From contig NZ_JBHRSA010000019.1 in NCBI RefSeq assembly GCF_042643145.1, positions 1 through 10,886 of the forward strand: DNA of 10,886 nucleotides, in the 5' to 3' direction. This stretch comes from Virgibacillus_O xinjiangensis. GTDB taxonomy: Bacteria; Bacillota; Bacilli; Bacillales; Amphibacillaceae. Each line of letters opens with the position of its first letter. Within the stretch, counting starts at the first letter, position 1. Both the position numbers and the translations under genes were made by a program. Below the pieces are notes generated by a model. It ran no database searches and had not been told where the DNA came from. It saw nothing but the letters and a program-made list of their open reading frames with translations. Positions 1 to 5,792 of this stretch are shown piece by piece.

Positions 1-39
1 TTCCATATAATCAATAAGTGGTTGAAAAATTGTAACTAG
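1..39 (+). pseudogene. Possible C-terminal tail of a transposase entering from outside the window
   Basis: The frame beginning at base 1 reads FHIINKWLKNCN and then TAG at 37-39. It is followed by about 27 bp of non-coding sequence up to the end of the 65-bp repeat. This is the arrangement expected if the repeat were the 3' end of an insertion sequence: end of the transposase gene, then the terminal inverted repeat. The same reading occurs on the minus strand at the right edge (10849-10886). Twelve codons are far too few to name a family, and the reading may be chance. Confidence 0.2.
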
Positions 40-66
40 AATTTACACAACAATGAGGACTTGACT
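2..66 (+). repeat. Left arm of a perfect 65-bp terminal inverted repeat
   Basis: Positions 2-66 are the exact reverse complement of 10822-10886, with identity stopping at 67/10821. The arm runs to the window edge, so the true repeat may be longer. It is A+T-rich, unlike the G-rich array it touches at 67. The sharp junction with a tandem array looks like the boundary of an inserted element. Whether it is an insertion-sequence end or part of a repeat family cannot be decided here. Confidence 0.97.
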
Positions 67-341
67 AGCACACATGGGAAATCGGCAGGAGGGCGAGGAT
101 ATCAGCATCACGCTCGGGAAATCAGCAGGAGAGCGGGGGAATCAGCAGCACGCCCGGGAAATCGGCAGGAGGGCGGGTATATCGGCAGGACAGCTCGGGA
201 AATCGGCAGGAGAGCGAGGATATCAGCAGCACGCTCGGGAAATCGGCAGCATAGCATGGATATCAGCATCACGCTCGGGAAATCAGCAGGAGAGCGGGGG
301 TATCGGCAGCATAGCGACATTATCGGCAATACAGCAAACAT
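67..341 (+). repeat. Left array of about 13 degenerate 20-bp tandem units
   Basis: Thirteen units begin with ATCGGC or ATCAGC at 81, 101, 121, 141, 161, 181, 202, 222, 242, 262, 282, 302 and 322. All are 20 bp except the 21-bp unit at 181. A 14-nt piece at 67-80 matches the tail of a unit, so the 65-bp repeat truncates the array. Two subtypes partly alternate: one like ATCGGCAGGAGAGCGAGGAT (202) and one like ATCAGCAGCACGCTCGGGAA (222). Units decay toward the protease; the last two keep little beyond ATCGGC. The array is stop-free over long stretches in more than one + frame but has no credible start or ribosome site, so I treat it as non-coding. No spacers separate the units, so it is not CRISPR. 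Confidence 0.93.
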
Positions 342-390
342 CTCACCAGAAGCGCGTCCATCCATCTCATCCCTTCATTACTAAGAGTTG

Positions 391-396
391 TATATT
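391..396 (+). promoter_or_regulatory. Possible -10 element for the protease gene
   Basis: TATATT matches the sigma-A -10 consensus at five of six positions and would start transcription near 403, shortly before the ribosome site at 427-432. I find no acceptable -35 hexamer at 16-18 bp, so this is weak. The rest of 342-439 shows nothing else recognisable. Confidence 0.2.
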
Positions 397-439
397 TTCA
401 CTCTGTCGGCTAATGCTAAGCAGAAAAAGGAGTCTTGCC

Positions 440-2623
440 ATGTGCCGCTGTACAGCAGGGATGTTCCTACTGTTCGCTTCCCTTGTCTTGTTTTCCCCGG
501 TGATCCTTGCCGCGGAAAAGGATGTCCAATCTTTGATCGTGGAAGTGGAAGGGGACCCGGACGAACATAAGGAATATATGGAAAAACATCATCCGATGAT
601 TGAAGTGGTTGCCGTGTATGACCAGTTATTCGGCGGACTGGCATTACGGGGAAGCCCTAAGAAACTGGAAGTATTGAATGAATTGGAATTCGTTACATCG
701 CTCCATCAGGTCAGAACCTATGAAGCTGCTCCTATGCAGAATTCGTCTGTGCTGGCAGAGCCTGGGGAAGATGGGGTCCTTCCATCTGCCCTGAATACTA
801 CTTCCTATACCGGTGAAGGTGTCAAGGTGGGAGTTGTCGATACGGGGATCGACTACAACCATCCGGACCTGCAGGCAAATTACCAGGGGGGCTATGACTT
901 GGTCGATTTGGATGATGACCCAATGGAGACGTTGGCCGGCGAAGGTCCGCCGACTATGCATGGAACCCATGTTGCCGGTATCATCGGAGCAAACGGGGAA
1001 CTCCAGGGGGTGGCACCGGAAGCAGAGATTTATGCCTACCGAGCACTTGGTCCGGGCGGCACGGGGACCAGCATCCAAGTGATTGCAGCCATGGAACAGG
1101 CGGTAAAAGATGGGGTCGACATTATGAATCTCTCGTTGGGCAATACCGTGAATGGACCGGATTATCCGACAAGCATGGCAGTCAACCGTGCGAGTGAGCT
1201 TGGAGTGGCAGTTGTGCTTGCCAATGGGAATAATGGCCCCGGGGACTGGACGGTGGGGTCTCCGGCGACTGCATCCAAGGCGCTGGGGGTGGGGGCTGCG
1301 AGTCCAGAGAGGAAGCAGCCATTTCTTTACCACTTCCCCTCAGATACATCGATTCCCCTTTCCACCATGCATGGATCGGTCCCATGGCAGTTGGAAAGGG
1401 CGTATCAGGTCACACGTGGGGACAATGCTGCCCTCACCGGAAAGATTGCTCTATTTGAACGCGAAAAGATCCCCTTTTATGAAATGGCCAAGCGTGCAGA
1501 AGAAGCAGGTGCGGCGGGGGTTATCATCTATAACAATGAAGACGCCCCACTGAACGGATCGATCGGGATGGACGATGAGCAGATTTCCATCCCGGTTGCG
1601 GTCATCCCGCGTGAAGCTGGTTTATGGCTGGAGGAACAATTGCAGGCAGCCGGGCCGGTGCGTCTGGAGACGAATTATATGGAGATGGAAAAAGCGGTGG
1701 CGGAGTTCAGTTCCCGCGGTCCGGTGACCATCAATTGGGATATCAAACCGGATGTCATCGCTCCTGGAACGGAAATCGTGAGCACCGTACCTGGAGGGTA
1801 CCAGCAAATGCAAGGGACCAGCATGGCGGCTCCCCATGTTGCCGGTGCGCTTGCGTTGTTGAAAGAGGCACATCCTGATTGGAGCAATGAGCAATTGTTC
1901 GGCGCATTGATGACCACGGCATTGCCGTTGGGGGAGGACCGCCAGCCAGAAATGCATGCAACGATTCAGGGGATGGGGGAAATCCGCCCAGCGGAAGCAG
2001 TGGATGCAGAGACGATCATCCATGATCCCATGCTCTCCTTCGGCACGATGGCTGGCTATCGCGACACGGTAACAAAGGTGCTGAAGGTGGAAAATCACAG
2101 CAATCGTACAAAGACCTACACCTTCGACATACCGGAAAAACAGAAGGGTTTGACCTGGGACCTCCCCGCTGCATTGGAGGTGGACCCGGGAGAGAGCGCA
2201 GAACTCCCGGTGAAACTGAACGTAAATACCATGCAGCTGGAGGAAGGAGTCCATCAAGGGTGGCTTGCCTTGAGGGAGGAAGACCAGCAATTCCAGCTGC
2301 CCTACCTGTTCGTGAATGAGCACGCAAATCAGCCGAAAGTGATGGGATTCGAACTGGAACCACGCATGTTTGAAGACAATGCGTTTGAATACCACCTTTA
2401 TCTTACAGAAAAAGCGGTTCTAGCGGAAGTGGATTTATATGATCCAGACACCCTGATGTTCGAACGCAATCTGCTGCGGGTGGAAGAACCTGAGACAGGC
2501 CAGAATGAAGGGAAGTTGACAGGCGAGGATCTCGGCGCACCAGGCACCTATATCGCGGTGATCACCGCCTATCTGGAAAATGGGGAACAGGAGAGCAGAG
2601 AGCTGCTGTTCCATGTGGAATAA
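440..2623 (+). CDS. Secreted subtilisin-like (S8) serine protease, Vpr-like
   Basis: A 727-residue exported endopeptidase. Residues 1-25 form a signal peptide with cleavage near Ala24/25. An I9-type propeptide spans about 30-95. The S8 catalytic domain has Asp134 (VVDTG), His174 (HGTHVAG), oxyanion Asn264 and Ser461 (GTSMAAPHVAG). A PA insert lies between Asn264 and Ser461 (about 295-400), and a beta-rich Fn3-like tail covers about 530-727. This order matches the Vpr group of Bacillus extracellular proteases, though it is shorter than B. subtilis Vpr. All catalytic residues are present, so it is probably active. The start at 440 is chosen because AAGGAG (427-432) lies 7 nt upstream. An ATG at 413 would give a more basic signal n-region but has no ribosome site. 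The frame is open back to 74 through the repeat array; that extension would bury the signal peptide. The gene sits alone, with its own likely terminator, before atpI. Confidence 0.93.
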   Translation: MCRCTAGMFLLFASLVLFSPVILAAEKDVQSLIVEVEGDPDEHKEYMEKHHPMIEVVAVYDQLFGGLALRGSPKKLEVLNELEFVTSLHQVRTYEAAPMQNSSVLAEPGEDGVLPSALNTTSYTGEGVKVGVVDTGIDYNHPDLQANYQGGYDLVDLDDDPMETLAGEGPPTMHGTHVAGIIGANGELQGVAPEAEIYAYRALGPGGTGTSIQVIAAMEQAVKDGVDIMNLSLGNTVNGPDYPTSMAVNRASELGVAVVLANGNNGPGDWTVGSPATASKALGVGAASPERKQPFLYHFPSDTSIPLSTMHGSVPWQLERAYQVTRGDNAALTGKIALFEREKIPFYEMAKRAEEAGAAGVIIYNNEDAPLNGSIGMDDEQISIPVAVIPREAGLWLEEQLQAAGPVRLETNYMEMEKAVAEFSSRGPVTINWDIKPDVIAPGTEIVSTVPGGYQQMQGTSMAAPHVAGALALLKEAHPDWSNEQLFGALMTTALPLGEDRQPEMHATIQGMGEIRPAEAVDAETIIHDPMLSFGTMAGYRDTVTKVLKVENHSNRTKTYTFDIPEKQKGLTWDLPAALEVDPGESAELPVKLNVNTMQLEEGVHQGWLALREEDQQFQLPYLFVNEHANQPKVMGFELEPRMFEDNAFEYHLYLTEKAVLAEVDLYDPDTLMFERNLLRVEEPETGQNEGKLTGEDLGAPGTYIAVITAYLENGEQESRELLFHVE

Positions 2624-2630
2624 TGACGAG

Positions 2631-2705
2631 AAAGTGACATGGTTGTGAACAAATCTTGGACAGGTGCAAGCATCGTCCATAGCATGTTCACAAAAATGTC
2701 ACTTT
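2631..2705 (+). terminator. Long imperfect inverted repeat after the protease, likely terminator
   Basis: The 20-nt arms 2631-2650 and 2686-2705 pair with only two mismatches around a 35-nt loop. The loop holds a smaller TGGAC/GTCCA pairing. The structure begins 7 nt after the protease stop codon. Only four T residues follow before G, so it departs from a classic intrinsic terminator and could instead protect the mRNA 3' end or serve as a protein site. Confidence 0.55.
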
Positions 2706-2805
2706 TGTTGTATTCAGGGGGCTTCAGGCCCTGGAATGGCTGCTATAACAGCATTTGTCCACAGTGCCCGGTGTGTCGTAGCTGAGCGACGGAAAATAGG
2801 TGTGA

Positions 2806-2977
2806 GCCAGCATAGATGAAAACCGAGTCAATAACTATTTAACGAAACCGCGTCAAAACGCCAAAGTAAACGCTATCAAACCCTATTAGAAAGCGGCTTA
2901 TTTATAATGGAAATAAGCTGGTAATCGCAATTGACAATGAAGGCGAGCCTATTGTAAACTTGCGTAGTGTGGGATGA
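2806..2977 (+). pseudogene. Possible decayed coding remnant, two overlapping frames
   Basis: Frame one (2806-2889) reads 27 codons containing NRVNNYLTKPRQNAKVNAIK and then TAG. An overlapping frame (2870-2977) reads 35 codons ending with KLVIAIDNEGEPIVNLRSVG and then TGA. The second stretch has protein-like composition with alternating hydrophobic and polar residues, but no start codon or ribosome site. Together they could be a frameshifted remnant of one gene. I do not recognise the family, and both runs are short enough to arise by chance. Confidence 0.2.
2931..2958 (+). promoter_or_regulatory. Candidate sigma-A promoter of the atp operon
   Basis: A perfect -35 TTGACA at 2931-2936 is followed after 16 bp by TGTAAA at 2953-2958 (four of six matches). 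TAAACT at 2955-2960, with an 18-bp spacer, scores equally. Transcription would begin near 2966, giving a leader of about 130 nt before atpI. The -10 is weak and the TTGACA overlaps the possible coding remnant. Other pairs closer to atpI (TTTTCA/TAATTT near 2983-3011; TTGTCA/GGTTAT near 3023-3051) are poorer. Confidence 0.35.
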
Positions 2978-3093
2978 GAAGGTTTTCAACAAATCGCATT
3001 TTTTGTAATTTTTAACCGAAATTTGTCAGAAAACATCCATCCACAGGTTATGCGGAGTGGTTCAGCAGTGATGTAACAGGTGTGGGGAGAAGG

Positions 3094-3492
3094 ATGGACA
3101 TGTTCGACTATGATTCAATGCAAAGACGTCAGCGCAAGTGGATGTTCTATCTTCTCGCATTATTGGTTCTTGGAGCCGGTTTCACGCCATACATACGTAT
3201 CTTCAATGGACTGCTGCTGGGCAGTGCAGTCAGCTTCTACAATCTTTGGCTGCTCCAGCGGAAGACGGATCTGTTAGGAGAAAGTGTTGAAAAGGGCGGT
3301 TCCAGGCTCGGGATCGGCACCTTCTCGCGGATGGCTGCAGCAGCAGCGGCCGTACTGGTGGCTCTCCGGTTTGAGGAACACTTTCATATGATCGCTGTCG
3401 TGATCGGACTGGTTACTTCATACATAGTTATGATGCTTGATCTATTTATACAACTGATAATCAATAAAAAGAAGGACAGTCCGGACCGGTAG
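3094..3492 (+). CDS. atpI: ATP synthase protein I (assembly factor)
   Basis: A 132-residue small membrane protein, first gene of the operon. AtpI helps the c-ring oligomerise and the synthase assemble; it is not a stable part of the enzyme. The sequence shows a basic N-terminus (RRQRKW, 11-16) and four hydrophobic segments at about 17-35, 36-55, 75-92 and 97-117. It has the family's VEKG and HFHMIAVVIGL-like stretches and a basic C-terminal tail. The size is usual for Bacillus AtpI. The start is uncertain: ATG at 3094 sits close behind GGGGAG (3084-3089), while ATG at 3100 has AGAAGG at a more normal 6-nt spacing. A GTG at 3082 is open but lies upstream of the ribosome site. The gap to atpB is 48 nt. 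Confidence 0.93.
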   Translation: MDMFDYDSMQRRQRKWMFYLLALLVLGAGFTPYIRIFNGLLLGSAVSFYNLWLLQRKTDLLGESVEKGGSRLGIGTFSRMAAAAAAVLVALRFEEHFHMIAVVIGLVTSYIVMMLDLFIQLIINKKKDSPDR

Positions 3493-3540
3493 AGAGATCA
3501 TGTGAATTCATTCAATAAAATAATAAGAGAGGTGAGAGTA

Positions 3541-4263
3541 TTGGATCATACGGCTCCAATTGTGGAAGATGTATTTGGAATCTCCTGGCTGGATTTCAAC
3601 CTGGCGAACGTATTCATGATCGCGGTAACTTCCTTGATCGTGTTTATCCTGTGTGTGCTGGGTGCCAGGAAACTTCAGATGAAACCAAGCGGGGCGCAGA
3701 ATGTGATGGAATGGCTCCTTGACTTTGTCAAAGGGATCATCAACGATACCATGGACTGGCGGACAGGCAAACTGTTCTTGCCGTTGGCACTTACGCTGTT
3801 CACCTACATCCTTGTAGGGAACTTGCTGGGGGTCATCACCAATGGGGTTGTCGGGCATGACTTATGGTGGAAATCACCGACTGCCGACCCTGGAATCACC
3901 CTGACATTGTCATCAATGGTTATCATTCTGACCCACTATTATGGTATCAAGCTTCGTGGGGGCAAAGAGTATGCAGCAGATTATTTCCGACCGCTGCCAT
4001 ACCTTTTTCCAATTAAGATAGTGGAAGAGTTCTCGAACACCTTGACGCTTGGCTTGCGTCTATTCGGTAACATCTATGCGGGGGAAGTTCTCTTATCCCT
4101 GTTGGTGGGACTGACGACATCAAGCGTACTCGGATTCCTCGGTGGTGCTATACCGTTCCTTGCATGGCAGGGCTTCAGTGTATTCATCGGTGGTATCCAG
4201 GCATTCATTTTCACCATGCTTTCCATGGTTTACATTTCGCATAAGGTCTCCAATGACCACTAG
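3541..4263 (+). CDS. atpB: F1Fo ATP synthase subunit a
   Basis: A 240-residue polytopic membrane protein providing the two proton half-channels beside the c ring. The essential Arg173 lies in GLRLFGNIYAGE. The stretch GHDLWWKSPTADP (105-117) and the C-terminal IGGIQAFIFTMLSMVYIS segment are typical of Bacillus subunit a. Start choice: TTG at 3541 has AGGTGA 5 nt upstream and matches the B. subtilis N-terminus and length; the upstream GTG at 3502 would place the ribosome site inside the gene. At the two positions that mark alkaliphile enzymes (Lys180 and Gly212 in B. pseudofirmus OF4) this protein has Gly181 and Ser213, the neutrophile residues. The rare TTG start may lower synthesis of this single-copy subunit. 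Confidence 0.97.
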   Translation: MDHTAPIVEDVFGISWLDFNLANVFMIAVTSLIVFILCVLGARKLQMKPSGAQNVMEWLLDFVKGIINDTMDWRTGKLFLPLALTLFTYILVGNLLGVITNGVVGHDLWWKSPTADPGITLTLSSMVIILTHYYGIKLRGGKEYAADYFRPLPYLFPIKIVEEFSNTLTLGLRLFGNIYAGEVLLSLLVGLTTSSVLGFLGGAIPFLAWQGFSVFIGGIQAFIFTMLSMVYISHKVSNDH

Positions 4264-4278
4264 AATTTGGTGAATCAG

Positions 4279-4311
4279 CCAGTATTAGTAGTCTCGTACT
4301 ATTACTGCTGG
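4279..4311 (+). promoter_or_regulatory. RNA hairpin in the atpB-atpE spacer
   Basis: Arms 4279-4292 and 4298-4311 can form a 14-step stem (two G-U pairs, one mismatch) around the 5-nt loop CTCGT. It lies between the atpB stop and the strong atpE ribosome site. No T-run follows, so it is not a terminator. An mRNA processing or stability role is inferred. Confidence 0.5.
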
Positions 4312-4353
4312 AATAATAAATTTATACAAAAATTATTGAGGAGGATTTATATT

Positions 4354-4560
4354 ATGGGAGCTTTAGCAGCTGCAATAGCAGTAGGATTGGCGGCACTTGG
4401 TGCTGGTGTAGGTAACGGTTTGATCGTAAGTCGTACAGTTGAGGGGATTGCCCGTCAGCCTGAACTCAGAGGACAGCTTCAGACAACGATGTTCATTGGT
4501 GTAGGTTTGGTTGAGGCGATGCCGATCATCGCGGTAGTTATCGCATTAATGGTAATGTAA
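4354..4560 (+). CDS. atpE: F1Fo ATP synthase subunit c
   Basis: A 68-residue hairpin of two membrane helices; multiple copies form the proton-driven rotor ring. Helix 1 (about 3-25) carries Gly16, Gly18, Gly20 and Gly22, the GxGxGxG pattern that packs the ring. The polar loop is RQP (34-36). Helix 2 (about 44-67) carries the proton-binding Glu54 in GLVEAMP. Position 51 is Gly, not the Pro of alkaliphilic Bacillus. The protein is taken as proton-driven, since the helix-1 polar residues that form sodium sites are not evident. ATG at 4354 has the strongest ribosome site of the operon, GAGGAGGA (4338-4345) with 8-nt spacing, fitting the need for many copies. The frame opens upstream at 4267, but that precedes the hairpin and the ribosome site. 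Confidence 0.98.
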   Translation: MGALAAAIAVGLAALGAGVGNGLIVSRTVEGIARQPELRGQLQTTMFIGVGLVEAMPIIAVVIALMVM

Positions 4561-4575
4561 TTGAATCAAGACGAC

Positions 4576-4620
4576 ACAATGATGGCGAAGATTATCTTCC
4601 TGAAGAACCTTCGCCGTTGT
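4576..4620 (+). promoter_or_regulatory. RNA stem-loop in the atpE-atpF spacer
   Basis: GGCGAAG (4584-4590) pairs perfectly with CTTCGCC (4609-4615). It is extended by ACAA/TTGT (4576-4579 with 4617-4620) across a small internal loop. The 126-nt spacer is long for an atp operon. No T-run follows, so full termination is unlikely. The stem could protect the abundant atpE message from 3' decay or mark a processing site. Confidence 0.5.
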
Positions 4621-4704
4621 TTGTACTACGGATGAACACATATGGAATCGAATGGACAAACACATATAATGTCGCTGTAATGGCCGATGAAAGGAGTGAA
4701 TTCT

Positions 4705-5232
4705 GTGCATACATTTGCCGATAATTTGATCATTCAAGCGTCACTTGGCGGACTGCATGTAGGGGACATGCTTACACAGCTGTTCTTCTTCATTGTACTG
4801 CTTCTTCTGGTCAAGAAGTTCGCCTGGGGACCTGTCATGAATATGATGCAAAAGCGTGAGGAATATGTAGCTGGAGAAATCGAAGCTGCTGAGAAAAATC
4901 GCGCGGACGCTGAAAAAGCCTCCAAAGAGGCTCAAGAACAGCTGAAACAGACGAAACAGGAAGCACAACAGATGATAGAAGAAGCGAAAACTGCCGGAAC
5001 CAGGCAGGAACAGCAGATCATCGAATCCGCCCGTCAAGAGGCAGCTCGTATCAAAGAAGCTGCACAGGCTGATATCGAGAACGAAAAAGAGAAAGCGCTG
5101 CAGGCGCTGCAGGATAAAGTCGCTTCACTGTCTGTACTGATTGCCAGCAAGGTTATTGAGAAAGAACTCAGTGCACAGGATCAGGAAAAACTGATTGACG
5201 ATTATATTAAAGAGGTAGGAGAAGAGCTATGA
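4705..5232 (+). CDS. atpF: F1Fo ATP synthase subunit b
   Basis: A 175-residue peripheral-stalk subunit, present as a dimer, tying subunit a to delta and F1. One N-terminal membrane helix (about 20-38) is followed by a long charged coiled coil (about 48-150), rich in Glu, Lys, Gln and Ala. The C-terminal segment (ASLSVLIASKVIEKEL) contacts delta. The GTG start at 4705 is chosen because AAAGGAG (4690-4696) lies 8 nt upstream; an in-frame ATG at 4687 lies before that ribosome site. The TGA stop overlaps the atpH ATG by four bases, indicating translational coupling. Confidence 0.96.
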   Translation: MHTFADNLIIQASLGGLHVGDMLTQLFFFIVLLLLVKKFAWGPVMNMMQKREEYVAGEIEAAEKNRADAEKASKEAQEQLKQTKQEAQQMIEEAKTAGTRQEQQIIESARQEAARIKEAAQADIENEKEKALQALQDKVASLSVLIASKVIEKELSAQDQEKLIDDYIKEVGEEL

Positions 5233-5774
5233 GTGAAGCACTAGTTGCCAAGCGCTATGCAGAAGCTCTTTTCCAGCTGGGAAACGAAAAGGCTGCACTG
5301 GAGCAATTCGTGGAAGAGTTTCGTGTAGTGAAGGAAGTTTTTCAAACCAACGATAATCTGGTCACTTTCCTGAAGCATCCCCGTGTGGATCTGGAGAAAA
5401 AGAAGCAATTCCTGGAAGACGTGTTCCAAGGTCTTAGCAAAGATGTCGTCAACACCCTGAAACTCCTGGTGGAACGTCATCGCGTGGAGGCTACGCCATC
5501 CATTATTGATCATTTGGTGCAATTCAGGAATGATGCATTGGGAATCGCAGAGGCCGAAGTCTACTCTGTGCGCCAGCTTTCCGATACAGAATTGAAGCAG
5601 CTGGAGAATTCCTTTGCCAAACGGATCGGCAAGAAGGAAGTCAAGCTTCAGAACGTGGTGGACCCTTCGATCATGGGCGGCATCAAGCTCCGTATGGGCA
5701 ACACCATCTATGACGGCTCCATCAGTGGAAAACTGAAACGGATCGAGCGCAACATTGTAACGGCAGATAAATGA
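5229..5774 (+). CDS. atpH: F1Fo ATP synthase subunit delta
   Basis: A 181-residue soluble stalk subunit, the same length as in B. subtilis. It sits on top of the alpha3-beta3 head and clamps it to the b dimer. The helical N-terminal domain (about 1-105) contains AKRYAEALF. The C-terminal domain carries the family signature at about 149-168 (GGIKLRMGNTIYDGS). It starts with ATG overlapping the atpF stop (ATGA), so translation is probably coupled. An AGGAG about 7 nt upstream, inside atpF, may help. The gap to atpA is 18 nt. Confidence 0.97.
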   Translation: MSEALVAKRYAEALFQLGNEKAALEQFVEEFRVVKEVFQTNDNLVTFLKHPRVDLEKKKQFLEDVFQGLSKDVVNTLKLLVERHRVEATPSIIDHLVQFRNDALGIAEAEVYSVRQLSDTELKQLENSFAKRIGKKEVKLQNVVDPSIMGGIKLRMGNTIYDGSISGKLKRIERNIVTADK

Positions 5775-5792
5775 GGATAGGGGTGAAATGGT

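Larger units (their letters stand above)
2706..3093. other. Gene-free region between protease and atp operon
   Basis: About 390 bp without a convincing gene. It holds small hairpin potentials: GGGC/GCCC near 2717-2733, GCTG/CAGC around 2740-2755, and an 8-bp GCTTATTT/AAATAAGC stem with 7-nt loop at 2896-2918. It also holds a possible coding remnant (2806-2977), a candidate promoter (2931-2958) and an A+T-rich tract (about 2995-3035). In B. subtilis this position follows upp; no upp is present here. Confidence 0.6.

Noticed and set aside
644..1333. Minus-strand 229-codon open frame inside the protease gene
   Set aside because: Antisense shadow of a gene with clear S8 catalytic motifs; no recognisable protein content.
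2643..2693. Rex-like operator (TTGTGAA and TTCACAA half sites)
   Set aside because: The half sites lie about 35 bp apart instead of about 6, and they are the inner ends of a longer inverted repeat after a gene.
2750..3050. DnaA boxes or an origin (TTGTCCACA near 2755; CCATCCACA near 3037)
   Set aside because: Only one near-match and one poor match, with no cluster, no unwinding-element arrangement and no dnaA nearby.
3502..3540. GTG at 3502 as the atpB start
   Set aside because: It would add 13 residues not typical of Bacillus subunit a and place the AGGTGA ribosome site within the gene.
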